NCBI GenBank assembly: GCA_017534535.1
Contig: JAFXVZ010000003.1
Location: 1-64,000 of the forward strand
From: Bacteroidaceae bacterium
Lineage (GTDB): Bacteria; Bacteroidota; Bacteroidia; Bacteroidales; Bacteroidaceae
DNA: 64,000 nt
Direction of reading: 5' to 3'
Part shown: in pieces, positions 24,229-32,523 of the stretch
Layout of the letters: each line of letters starts with the position of its first letter
Position numbering within the stretch: position 1 is the stretch's first letter
Position numbers and translations under genes: made by a program
Notes under the pieces: generated by a model
Databases searched by the model: none
The model's input: only the letters and a program-made list of their open reading frames with translations
What the model was told of the DNA's origin: nothing

Positions 24229-26721
24229 TTATAATGGCAGTTCTGGCTCGGGATCAGTCTCTGCCTGCTGACTGGCATTATAGGCGTCGGCAGCCAATGA
24301 CGACTGAATCTGGTCGTATGGTATCTCATAGACACGGAACATATTGCCCCGCCTGGTATGGACTACCTCGAAACCGAGCTTGACCATTGCCACGCTGACC
24401 TTGCGGGTGGATAGGGGATAGCCCACATGCCCTCCGTTGATCAGTTGGCAGACCATGGCTGCGTTCATGAGCTTGACAGGCTCTCCCTCATGGGGTGGAC
24501 GCAGTCGCATCTGGATGAGCTGCTCTTCATCGCTCTCCACCCGGAAGGGCTGGTTGATGCGCTCCACACGTTTCTCGTCATCGCCATCGAACCAGTAACG
24601 GAAACCTTGCTGGAGCTCTTCCCAGATTTGGGCATATAGCTGCCTGTAGTCGAGCTTCCATGTTCTGGGATCATCGATACTGCTTACCTTGAAGCACAGC
24701 CAACGACGGTTGCCAGTCTCATCGGTCAGGAACCGCTGCTGGTTACCTGTCGCGCAGAGGGACGCTAGTCGGTGCTTGGGCTCTCTGAACTTGGCGTATG
24801 GACGACGTTCCTTGACAGTGTCACTGGTAGCAAGTGACTTGAGCTCTGACAACTCATGCTGGGTAGAGGCTTCCACTTCTTCGATATCTACCAGGCAGTT
24901 CTCCGCTAAAGCCAGGTGGTCGTCCTTGGTGGAGAAGGTGTTGTGGGCATTCTCCCAGAAATAGGTGCGCAAAACGGTAGGCAGGAGATAGCGGAACAGG
25001 GTGGTCTTATAGATGCCCTGACGTCCGATGATGGTGAATATCTCGTGGTTGGCTACCTGGTCACTCATCCAGGTCGCTACCATGGCTCCCATCCATTTAT
25101 GGAACGCCCACAGGAGATCCTGCTGTGCCTCTTCCTGCGTCTGTCCTGGTAGCAGGGCTTCGGCATGGATGTGAGAGACAAGTTCAGAGATACGATCTGT
25201 ACCGTCCCATTTGGGCAGTTCCTTGATGTAGTCTCTGACAGGGTGTACCAGAGGTGCGAAGTCGCTCTTGATGACATCATAAACATCGCTTTTGAGCACT
25301 CGCTTGTCGGTATCCACTGCCATTTGCGAACGTAAGGTCGCCAAAATACGATCATCAACTATTGACCATTGACTATTGACTATTGACCATTGACTTATAC
25401 TTACTTTATTTTGCTTCTCATCTTTTGGTCCCGCATGGTAATCGTCAATTGTCAATCGTAAATCGTCAATCGTCTTAATCATCGTTTGGTCGGTGACCAC
25501 ATTATAGGCAAGCTCGACATGATTAGATAACCATTGACGGATTTCCGCTATGGTAATCATAGAGTTCTCGTGACTCTTCTTACGATGGTTGTTATGTAGG
25601 CGCCAGGTACCGTGCTCACCTTCTTTTTTATAGCAGTGAGTAATGAGTGACTCCCTTTCACGGGCATCGAAGTCATTCCATTGATTTTCAGCCCATGTAC
25701 GAAGTTCGTTATCCGGCACACCGAAACGGTTGAAGAGGTAGCAGGCATGGAGGATGTAGTCGTGACGATGCTGAGGTTCGTAAACCATATTCCGCCTGGA
25801 GAGTAGTTCCTGAACGCGTGACCATGCTTCTTTGGCAGTGGTGGTTTGAGAGCCAGGAGTCTGTTCCTTGTAAGGTCTGCCTTCCTGGGTGCCTTCTGCG
25901 AAGTTGGCTTCAACGATCATCTCGTCGGTAATGACAAATGGTTCTGCATCGGGGTTGTAATACACATCCGGGTCATGTGCCAGTCCTGACAACCGACCGT
26001 AGTTGCTGCAAGCGCTGTCATAGTCACAACCCGTCAACTGCTTGTAGTACTCATTACCGCAGATAAAGGCTGCTCGCCAGGGAACCCCGTTCAATTGACT
26101 ATTGACCATTGACGATTGACTATTGACCATTGACGATTGACCATTGATAATTGACTCCGTCCTATTTTGTCGCGACTCGGCTAAATTGATGCAAGCATCT
26201 TTAGCACTCGCTGCTCCAAAATGTGACGATTGACCATTGACAATTGATTCTCTTTGGTAGCGATAGATTACTCGGATTCCATCACCACTGATGGTCTTAT
26301 AACAGATAAAGGTGTGAGGGTCAGAGTTAATCTTCTGCATAAGCTGAGTTAACTTACTGGTATCCGCATGGTAATCGACATTTGTCCGCTCGGCTCTGCC
26401 GCTTTGCACAGCAAAGAATTGTCCATTGTCAATTTTGTCTAAGTCAACCATGGCTAAGCCAGTGAACCTGACTATATTTTCAGGCTGCTTGCCTGAACCA
26501 TCATATAGTACGCTCACGGCGAACGCTTCCGTACGTTCTACCTTCACGCGTTTGTTGGCTTCCTCCCTACTGATGATGCTTGCCATTTGTCTGTAGGCTG
26601 CCGTTTTTTGTTTGACGAAGGTGTCGTATTTGACAAGACGGATAACTTCGTCGATGCTGTAATCCTTGCTGGCATACGCCTGCAGGTTGGCGAAAATTGA
26701 AACTCTTAATTCTTTTACCAT
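24229..26721 (-). CDS. VirE-domain primase/helicase-like protein
   Basis: An 830-residue protein. The N-terminal part (about 1-250) matches the BT4734/VirE N-terminal primase-like domain, including FTGLAMVDLDKID and an ICYKTISGDGIRVIYRY stretch. A middle region follows, then a VirE-type P-loop ATPase with Walker A GRQGIYKTT at about residue 562 and Walker B VDIEEVE. It is the first gene of the antisense cassette. At least five degenerate heptanucleotide tracts lie inside it in frame, adding low-complexity peptides such as SMVNSQSSMVNSQ. Such genes resemble phage or plasmid replication primases, but here lie inside a capsule region. Confidence 0.87.
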   Translation of the reverse strand: MVKELRVSIFANLQAYASKDYSIDEVIRLVKYDTFVKQKTAAYRQMASIISREEANKRVKVERTEAFAVSVLYDGSGKQPENIVRFTGLAMVDLDKIDNGQFFAVQSGRAERTNVDYHADTSKLTQLMQKINSDPHTFICYKTISGDGIRVIYRYQRESIVNGQSSHFGAASAKDACINLAESRQNRTESIINGQSSMVNSQSSMVNSQLNGVPWRAAFICGNEYYKQLTGCDYDSACSNYGRLSGLAHDPDVYYNPDAEPFVITDEMIVEANFAEGTQEGRPYKEQTPGSQTTTAKEAWSRVQELLSRRNMVYEPQHRHDYILHACYLFNRFGVPDNELRTWAENQWNDFDARERESLITHCYKKEGEHGTWRLHNNHRKKSHENSMITIAEIRQWLSNHVELAYNVVTDQTMIKTIDDLRLTIDDYHAGPKDEKQNKVSISQWSIVNSQWSIVDDRILATLRSQMAVDTDKRVLKSDVYDVIKSDFAPLVHPVRDYIKELPKWDGTDRISELVSHIHAEALLPGQTQEEAQQDLLWAFHKWMGAMVATWMSDQVANHEIFTIIGRQGIYKTTLFRYLLPTVLRTYFWENAHNTFSTKDDHLALAENCLVDIEEVEASTQHELSELKSLATSDTVKERRPYAKFREPKHRLASLCATGNQQRFLTDETGNRRWLCFKVSSIDDPRTWKLDYRQLYAQIWEELQQGFRYWFDGDDEKRVERINQPFRVESDEEQLIQMRLRPPHEGEPVKLMNAAMVCQLINGGHVGYPLSTRKVSVAMVKLGFEVVHTRRGNMFRVYEIPYDQIQSSLAADAYNASQQAETDPEPELPL
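25355..25395. repeat. Heptanucleotide tract inside the VirE-like gene
   Basis: Units of ATTGACN read on the + strand; on the coding minus strand they encode a stretch with NSQWSIVNSQWSIVDD. No stop is created in the coding orientation. Confidence 0.8.
25441..25475. repeat. Heptanucleotide tract inside the VirE-like gene, stop-prone orientation
   Basis: In the coding direction the units are ATTGACN, which would read TGA within 21 bp in any frame. One unit has TTA in place of TGA, so the frame stays open and reads TIDDLRLTIDD. Confidence 0.75.
26091..26155. repeat. Longest heptanucleotide tract inside the VirE-like gene
   Basis: About nine degenerate ATTGACN units on the + strand. They encode VNSQSSMVNSQ-type peptide in the primase. 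A shorter tract of the same type follows at 26225-26248 and another at 26416-26440. Confidence 0.8.
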
Positions 26722-26876
26722 ATATTTTAATGTAATACGTTATTATTTGCTTGTTTTATTTTAACATTTAAATCATACTTGCCGGCTTTCTGACGTTGCG
26801 AAAATAGGTGATATTTACAAAACCAATCCGTGAGATAGCGATTATTCTTTAGGTTTTAAGATTAAACAATCAAAAA

Positions 26877-26892
26877 TGGAATTCAAATTCCA
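26877..26892. promoter_or_regulatory. Palindrome upstream of the small HTH gene
   Basis: TGGAATT and AATTCCA form a perfect 7-bp palindrome with a 2-bp centre, 33-48 bp before the proposed start of the HTH-like gene and within the 203-bp divergent region shared with the VirE-like gene. It could be an operator for that HTH protein. Confidence 0.4.
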
Positions 26893-26924
26893 TTTGTTCA
26901 CTTTGTTTAACACTTACAGCCATA

Positions 26925-27227
26925 TTGAATACAACTAATTGCCGAGAACTCAATTACGCAGCTTATCATGAATGTATGGCAAGTCTAATCAATTACATGT
27001 TGACTGATTATAAACATTTTCACACATTGGAGGAACTTGCTTCCTCTGCCAATATAACGGTTAAAACCCTTCGTAAAATTAGAAGAGGGGATGTTAGTGT
27101 TGAAGATAAACTATGTTTGAAAGTCTATAATGTACTCGCCGAATTCAAGCATTACAGTAATTATAGAATTTCTTGCGATTTGGCTTTATTAAATCAAGCA
27201 TTGTTGAAGGGAAGGAAAGAGTATTAA
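26925..27227 (+). CDS. Small HTH (XRE-like) protein heading locus B
   Basis: A 100-residue frame from a TTG at 26925; the first ATG is at 26976 and would give 83 residues. The middle segment HTLEELASSANITVKTLRKI followed by RRGDVSVEDKL has the shape of an XRE-type helix-turn-helix. It lies divergent from the VirE-like gene and its stop is directly followed by the start of the first glycosyltransferase. I infer a local transcription regulator of locus B or of the antisense cassette. I do not recognise a named family. Confidence 0.65.
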   Translation: MNTTNCRELNYAAYHECMASLINYMLTDYKHFHTLEELASSANITVKTLRKIRRGDVSVEDKLCLKVYNVLAEFKHYSNYRISCDLALLNQALLKGRKEY

Positions 27228-28178
27228 ATGAAGGTGTCTGTAGGATTAGCGGTTTATAATGCTGAGTGCTATTTAGAGCAATGTTTGGATAGCTTGACAA
27301 AACAAACATGTGAGGATTTAGAGATAATTATTATCGATGATGGCAGTACGGATTCCAGTGGAGCCATTTGTGATCGTTATGCTGTATTGAACAGCCGAAT
27401 GAGGGTTATCCATAAGCCTAACGGTGGGTTGGCTTCTGCTAGACAGGCAGCATTGGAAGCATCAACAGGAGATTATTTCTGTGTGTGTGATGCTGATGAT
27501 TGGATGGAGCCAGAGATGTACGAACGACTCCTTAACAAGGCTATTGAGACCGATGCAGATATTGTGATGTGTGGTAGTTGGAGGGAGTATGGAGATACTA
27601 GCCAGACATCAGTCTATCGCAATATAATTCCGACAGATAACAAGGGGGTTATCAAAGATATGCTAAATGGACGATTCCCTTGTTCAATTTGGAACAAACT
27701 TTTTAGGCGCGACTTGTTCGAGAAATATAGACTTTCGTGGGAGCCTGGAATTGATATGGGTGAAGACTTATTAATGATGCTTAAGATTTTACTGTATCCT
27801 GTCAAATTGGTCTGCCTTCAAGAACCTTTTTATCACTACCGAAGAATACAAGGTGGAAATAATTATACTAGCCATGTAACTCTCAACTCATACAGGCAGT
27901 TGTTATTTATCGAGGATTGGATAGATGAGCATATGAAATCTGATGTTTACTCTGAAGGAAAGACTCATTTTCAAATCAATGTTGCTTACGCAGGACTTAG
28001 GGTGGAGAGTGGAATGACACCCACGTATTATAGAAAGACGGCAACCTCAAGAATAAACTTGAAAAAGTTAATTGCAGAGTGGACCCTCAAATCAATGCTG
28101 ATACTCTTGGCTAAGCTGTTTGGCTATCGTTTTGGATCTTTCGTTAATCGTTTATTTTACAAGATGGTATATAAATAA
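27228..28178 (+). CDS. Glycosyltransferase family 2
   Basis: A 316-residue GT-A enzyme starting MKVSVGLAVYNAECYLEQCL with IIIDDGSTDSSGAICDRYA and the metal-binding CDADDW at about residue 86. The C-terminal half has WEPGIDMGEDLLMMLKILLY and YHYRRIQGGNN, typical of EpsJ/WcaA-like transferases. It begins directly at the stop of the HTH gene, so the two are probably cotranscribed. First sugar-adding enzyme of locus B. Confidence 0.9.
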   Translation: MKVSVGLAVYNAECYLEQCLDSLTKQTCEDLEIIIIDDGSTDSSGAICDRYAVLNSRMRVIHKPNGGLASARQAALEASTGDYFCVCDADDWMEPEMYERLLNKAIETDADIVMCGSWREYGDTSQTSVYRNIIPTDNKGVIKDMLNGRFPCSIWNKLFRRDLFEKYRLSWEPGIDMGEDLLMMLKILLYPVKLVCLQEPFYHYRRIQGGNNYTSHVTLNSYRQLLFIEDWIDEHMKSDVYSEGKTHFQINVAYAGLRVESGMTPTYYRKTATSRINLKKLIAEWTLKSMLILLAKLFGYRFGSFVNRLFYKMVYK

Positions 28179-28184
28179 GGCGTA

Positions 28185-29297
28185 ATGAAAATTCTGTTTG
28201 TAAGCAATAGCCTTAACGGACTTTTCCATTTTCGGATGGATGTTATGATGCATTTAAAATCTATCGGGTATGAGGTGGTTGGTGTTGTGCCTTCATCGGA
28301 TAGGAACAAACTGGATGTTAATGGGCTAAAAATTCTTTATGTGCCGTTACATCGAACATCTAAAAATTTTTATCATGATTTGAGTTTTTTCTTTTCGTTG
28401 TTGAGGGTGTTTATAAGCGAGAAGCCTGATTATGTGTTTAACTACACGGTTAAGCCTAATATCTATGCTACATTAGCTGCAAGATTATTTAGGGTTTCAT
28501 CTTCGATGATGATGGCTGGACTTGGCTATCCTTTTTCGAATAATAATTTGTCAAGCAGATTAGCAAGAGGATTGTATCGTGTCGCTTTGAATTTTTCTGA
28601 TAATCTTCTTCTCCTGAATGAGAGTAATGTGGAGTCTGTCAAAAGATTAGAATTGTGTAATTCTGAAAAGATTATTTTTTTGGAGGGTGGTGAAGGGGTT
28701 AACCTGCAACGTTTTCAATACCATGACAATTTAAGTGATAAGGTCTGTTTTATCTTTGTTGGCAGATTGTTGAGGGAGAAAGGAGTACTTGATTTTTTGG
28801 AAGCAGCAGGAGAGATTAAGAGACTGTATCCAAAAGTAGGGTTCCAGATAGCAGGAAGTGCTGATATCCATTCTCCTTGTAGTCTGAAACCAGAGGAAAT
28901 AGAAGCAATTAAAACATCTGATGTCGTTGATTATCTTGGTTATATCGATATGGCAAAGAAATTGGAAGATGCTGGGATTGTATTGGTCATACCTTCATAT
29001 TATCCAGAAGGATTAAATCGTTCGCTAATGGAAGGATGTGCAGCGGGGAAACCTATAATCACTACAAATCAGCCTGGTTGTCGTGAGTTGGTTGTTGATG
29101 GGGTGAACGGCTTTCTTGTGCCTGTCCAACGACCTAAAGTTTTGGCTGATGCTATGCTAAGGTATATATCTTTACCTGATGATAAAAAACGTTGTATGTC
29201 GATAGAAAGCAGGCGATTGGCGGAATCACGCTTCAATGTTGAAAATGTTTATAGGATTTATGAATCAATTTTGGAGCGTGCGGTGAAGAAACAATAA
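28185..29297 (+). CDS. Glycosyltransferase family 4 (EpsD-like)
   Basis: A 370-residue GT-B enzyme. MKILFVSNSLNGLFHFRMDV at the start, PDYVFNYTVKPNIYATLAAR (about 85-104) and MMAGLGYPFSNN are typical of the EpsD-like glycosyltransferases paired with small phosphoglycosyltransferases. The C-terminal domain has CFIFVGRLLREKGVLDFLEA, then PSYYPEGLNRSLMEGCAAGK and PIITTNQPGCRELV. The next gene, the phosphoglycosyltransferase, lies 33 bp downstream; this enzyme likely adds the second sugar. Confidence 0.9.
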   Translation: MKILFVSNSLNGLFHFRMDVMMHLKSIGYEVVGVVPSSDRNKLDVNGLKILYVPLHRTSKNFYHDLSFFFSLLRVFISEKPDYVFNYTVKPNIYATLAARLFRVSSSMMMAGLGYPFSNNNLSSRLARGLYRVALNFSDNLLLLNESNVESVKRLELCNSEKIIFLEGGEGVNLQRFQYHDNLSDKVCFIFVGRLLREKGVLDFLEAAGEIKRLYPKVGFQIAGSADIHSPCSLKPEEIEAIKTSDVVDYLGYIDMAKKLEDAGIVLVIPSYYPEGLNRSLMEGCAAGKPIITTNQPGCRELVVDGVNGFLVPVQRPKVLADAMLRYISLPDDKKRCMSIESRRLAESRFNVENVYRIYESILERAVKKQ

Positions 29298-29330
29298 TAT
29301 AGAACAACTTATAAAAGACAAAAAGTTATT

Positions 29331-29939
29331 ATGTATAAGAATTATTTCAAACGTGTACTAGGCTTTTCGATAGCCTTGGTGGCTTTGTTGTGCATCGGAT
29401 GGCTGATTATCATCGTGGCTATTTGGCTGCATTTTGCCAACAAAGGGGCAGGGGCTTTCTTTATGCAGGAACGTCCTGGCAAGGATGCCAAGATTTTCAA
29501 GGTTATCAAGTTTAAGACGATGACGGATGAAAGGGATGCTGATGGTAATCTGCTTCCTGATGCTGAACGTTTGACAAAGGTGGGTAAGTTTGTGCGGTCA
29601 ACATCAATTGATGAATTGCCTCAGCTGATTAATGTATTGAAAGGTGATATGTCATTCATTGGTCCGAGACCATTGTTGCCAAAATACTTGAAGTTATACA
29701 CACCCGAGCAGATGCGCCGTCATGAGGTGAGACCTGGCATAACAGGCTGGGCTCAGATTCATGGGCGTAACGAACTGCCCTTTACCGAACGCTTCAAGTA
29801 CGATGTGTATTACGTTGACCACCTTACCTTCGCTTTTGACCTCAAGATTTTCTTCCTGACTATCTTGAAGGTGTTTAAACGCGAGGGCATCTCGGCGCGA
29901 GGCCAGGCGACCGTCGAAGCATTTAATGGGAGTAATTAA
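29331..29939 (+). CDS. Undecaprenyl-phosphate sugar phosphotransferase (PglC-type PGT)
   Basis: A 202-residue monotopic phosphoglycosyltransferase. A reentrant N-terminal helix (residues about 10-35) is followed by PGKDAKIFKVIKFKTM, the catalytic Asp-Glu in STSIDELPQLINVL, DMSFIGPRPLLPKYL and RPGITGWAQIHGRNELPF. It transfers a sugar phosphate to undecaprenyl phosphate and starts a repeat unit. The last 14 residues (ARGQATVEAFNGSN) recur at two other places in the window, see the remnant at 31172 and the nucleotidyltransferase tail at 34499-34552. Confidence 0.92.
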   Translation: MYKNYFKRVLGFSIALVALLCIGWLIIIVAIWLHFANKGAGAFFMQERPGKDAKIFKVIKFKTMTDERDADGNLLPDAERLTKVGKFVRSTSIDELPQLINVLKGDMSFIGPRPLLPKYLKLYTPEQMRRHEVRPGITGWAQIHGRNELPFTERFKYDVYYVDHLTFAFDLKIFFLTILKVFKREGISARGQATVEAFNGSN

Positions 29940-30070
29940 TGGAAGGAATGTTTATTTCCCGAAAGAGTGTGATAAAAATAATTTGTAACATTTTGTTTTA
30001 TATCGTCATATTTGGCAACTGTTCAAGTTCCAAATTCTGTAGAGCCATCTCTAAAAAAGTTTGTTTGATT
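29939..30070 (+). other. Possible micro-ORF after the PGT gene
   Basis: A 43-residue frame overlaps the PGT stop and reads MEGMFISRKSVIKIICNILF followed by a hydrophobic stretch and NCSSSKFC. It is in a different frame from the acyltransferase that follows. I cannot tell a real small membrane protein from a chance frame or a decayed gene start. Confidence 0.25.
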
Positions 30071-30077
30071 TAGGAAC

Positions 30078-31073
30078 ATTAATAATCATCTTGTTATTAA
30101 GAAAGAAAGAAATGTTAGTATTGACATCTTGAAATGTCTTGCTGCCATCCTTATTACTAACTCTCATATGGATATGCTCTATGGTAAATATGATGTGCTG
30201 GCAACAGGAGGAGCATTCGGCGATGTTTTATTCTTTTTCTGCTCTGGTTATACCTTATTTTTAAAGCCAATGAATAGCATCTCTGAGTTTCCTGATTGGT
30301 ATAAACGTAGAATTAATCGGATATATCCAACAGTTTTTTCTGTTGCAATATTGGCATGTACTTTCTTTGGAAATCATAATGATATTAACACGATTCTTAT
30401 TCATGGTGGTGGATGGTTTGTTAGTTGTATTATGCTTTACTACATAGGCATCTTTATAACTGGTGTGTATTTCATGGATAAATTAAAAGTCATAGCTCTT
30501 CTTGTTGTGGCTGGCAGTGCAATATGGTTTTATTCTGTATATAAAAATCCCGATTTTACAACATTATATAGCCCAGAACAGTATATTCGTTGGTTGCTCT
30601 TTTTTATTTTTATGTTATTCGGGGCTAAGTTGGGCAGTAAACAAAATGTTAAAAGCAAACCTGCTATTGACGTTCTTCTATTACTTGTCAGTATAGGTAG
30701 CTTTTATGCTATTTTTATTGCATCAACTAAGATATCATCTTTACATGGAATACAATTTTTAAGCTTTATCCCTTTGTTGTGTGCAGTTTATTATTTCTAC
30801 AAAGTATGTGCAAGTAAACAGGCTGAAAAAGTATATAAAAGCAAGGTTGGCTTCTTCCTTATTAGGTTCATAGGTGGATTATGTTTAGAAATATATTTGG
30901 TTCAACATTATTTATTTACAGACAAGATGAATAACATTTTTCCATTGAATCTGATAATAATGTTTGCAGTTATTGTCATTGCTGCGTATGTTACAAGATG
31001 CTTCGCGAGATTCATATCTCAGACATTTAAAGATAATCCATATGATTGGAAGAAAATTATAGAATGGTATTAA
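30078..31073 (+). CDS. Acyltransferase family 3, unclear start (possibly 5' damaged)
   Basis: The frame has about ten membrane helices and opens with an SIDILKCLAAILITNSHMDM segment, which fits the N-terminal helix of acyltransferase-3 proteins including the early His. Upstream codons (ERNVSIDIL) look like genuine family sequence, but the frame back to the stop at 30066-30068 has no ATG or GTG. Only an ATT at 30078 or the internal TTG at 30129 could start it, and the latter cuts into the conserved first helix. Either a rare start is used or the start was lost. A product of about 314-331 residues is expected. Confidence 0.65.
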   Translation: MNNHLVIKKERNVSIDILKCLAAILITNSHMDMLYGKYDVLATGGAFGDVLFFFCSGYTLFLKPMNSISEFPDWYKRRINRIYPTVFSVAILACTFFGNHNDINTILIHGGGWFVSCIMLYYIGIFITGVYFMDKLKVIALLVVAGSAIWFYSVYKNPDFTTLYSPEQYIRWLLFFIFMLFGAKLGSKQNVKSKPAIDVLLLLVSIGSFYAIFIASTKISSLHGIQFLSFIPLLCAVYYFYKVCASKQAEKVYKSKVGFFLIRFIGGLCLEIYLVQHYLFTDKMNNIFPLNLIIMFAVIVIAAYVTRCFARFISQTFKDNPYDWKKIIEWY

Positions 31074-31171
31074 ACTTATGGTTTAAAGATAGTCCCTGTA
31101 TAATGCCTATTGATCTAGAAGAAAGAAGGCAGATGATGTATAAAGAATAAGGATAATTAACCATATCACTT

Positions 31172-31261
31172 TTTTTTCTTACTATCTTGTTGATTATCAA
31201 ATGCGAGGGCATATCTGCACAAGGTCAAGCCACCATGGAGGCGTTTAATGGACATAATTGA
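31172..31261 (+). pseudogene. Remnant of a phosphoglycosyltransferase 3' end
   Basis: The 90-bp stretch reads FFLTILLIIKCEGISAQGQA and then TMEAFNGHN before a stop. It matches the C-terminus of the PGT at 29331 (LTILKVFKREGISARGQATV). The rest of that gene is absent; a short unidentified tail (about 31080-31150, PIDLEERRQMMYKE) lies before it. The 254-bp gap from 31074 to 31327 therefore holds gene debris and the leader of the dehydrogenase gene. Confidence 0.85.
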
Positions 31262-31327
31262 TATTAATAGTAAGGAATTAAACATTATTTGTTTTGTAAG
31301 ATAATAATATAATAATCATATTAATTT

Positions 31328-32521
31328 ATGAAGATTACAGTTGCCGGCGTAGGATACGTGGGCCTGTCTCTTGCAGTGCTGTTCGCCCAGCACCATGAAG
31401 TGACGGCGATAACCACTACTCCCAAGAAAGCAGATAAGTTGAATGATTTCATCAGTCCGATTCAGGATGATGAGATTGAACGTTTTTTCAGAGAGGTGAA
31501 AGAGGGTAAGCGCAAGCTGAACCTGCACACTACCGTGGATAAGGATGCTGCCTATCGTTCAGCCGAACTGGTGGTGATTGCAACGCCTACCAACTATGAT
31601 GATGAAAATCATTTCTTTGACACTTCTGCTGTAGAGGATGCCATCGAGCATGTGCTGCGTGTGAACCCGAATGTGCTGATGGTGATCAAGTCAACCATCC
31701 CTGTGGGTTATACGGATTCCGTGCGTAAGAAGTATGGTGTGAAGAACATCATCTTCTCACCTGAATTCCTGCGTGAGAGCAAGGCGCTCTATGACAACCT
31801 GCATCCGAGCCGCATCGTGGTGGGTGCTTACGAGGACCAGCGCAAAGAGGCTGAGATGTTTGCAGAACTGCTACGCGAAGGTGCCGAAGATAAGGATGTG
31901 AAGATTCTGATTGCCAATCCAACAGAGGCAGAGGCCATCAAGCTGTTCGCCAACACTTATCTGGCAGTGCGCGTCAGCTACTTCAATGAGTTGGACACTT
32001 ATGCACAAGCAAAGGGCTTGAACACGCAGCAGATTATCGATGGCGTATGTCTGGATCCACGTATTGGTGGGCATTATAACAACCCAAGCTTCGGCTATGG
32101 TGGCTATTGCCTGCCAAAGGATACCAAACAGCTGTTGGCGAATTATAAGGACGTGCCTCAGACGATGATTGAGGCGGTGGTGAAGAGCAATGCAGTGAGA
32201 AAGGAGTTTATAGCCGATACTATCTTAAAGCGTAAGCCTAAGACTGTTGGTGTTTATCGTCTGACGATGAAGAGCAACTCTGACAACTTCCGTGCTTCTG
32301 CTATACAGGATATTATCAAGCACCTGAAGGCAAATGGTGTGACTGTTATCATCTACGAACCTACTTTGGAAGATGGCAGTGAGTTCTTTACGAACAAGGT
32401 GGTGAATGATATGCCTACATTTAAGAAACAGAGTGATGTAATCCTTGCCAACCGTTTTGACCCTTGTTTGGCTGACGTGGAGGATAAGGTTTATACCAGA
32501 GATTTGTTTAGAAGAGACTGA
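31328..32521 (+). CDS. ugd: UDP-glucose 6-dehydrogenase
   Basis: A 397-residue nucleotide-sugar dehydrogenase. Rossmann motif [16 protein letters not shown] at the start, then [20 protein letters not shown], the conserved [19 protein letters not shown] helix, and the catalytic Cys in [16 protein letters not shown] at about residue 259. It oxidises UDP-glucose to UDP-glucuronate with two NAD+. The length and the close fit of NPSFGYGG to Bacteroidetes Ugd make UDP-glucose likely, although UDP-N-acetylhexosamine cannot be fully excluded. It supplies uronic acid for locus B. Confidence 0.9.
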   Translation: MKITVAGVGYVGLSLAVLFAQHHEVTAITTTPKKADKLNDFISPIQDDEIERFFREVKEGKRKLNLHTTVDKDAAYRSAELVVIATPTNYDDENHFFDTSAVEDAIEHVLRVNPNVLMVIKSTIPVGYTDSVRKKYGVKNIIFSPEFLRESKALYDNLHPSRIVVGAYEDQRKEAEMFAELLREGAEDKDVKILIANPTEAEAIKLFANTYLAVRVSYFNELDTYAQAKGLNTQQIIDGVCLDPRIGGHYNNPSFGYGGYCLPKDTKQLLANYKDVPQTMIEAVVKSNAVRKEFIADTILKRKPKTVGVYRLTMKSNSDNFRASAIQDIIKHLKANGVTVIIYEPTLEDGSEFFTNKVVNDMPTFKKQSDVILANRFDPCLADVEDKVYTRDLFRRD

Positions 32522-32523
32522 TC

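Noticed and set aside
26091..26250. Short direct repeats resembling a CRISPR array
   Set aside because: The repeats are 7-bp degenerate units without spacers, lie inside a protein-coding frame, and have no cas genes nearby.
26722..26924. Invertible promoter as known from Bacteroides capsule loci
   Set aside because: I found no pair of long inverted repeats flanking a promoter here and no invertase gene in the window.
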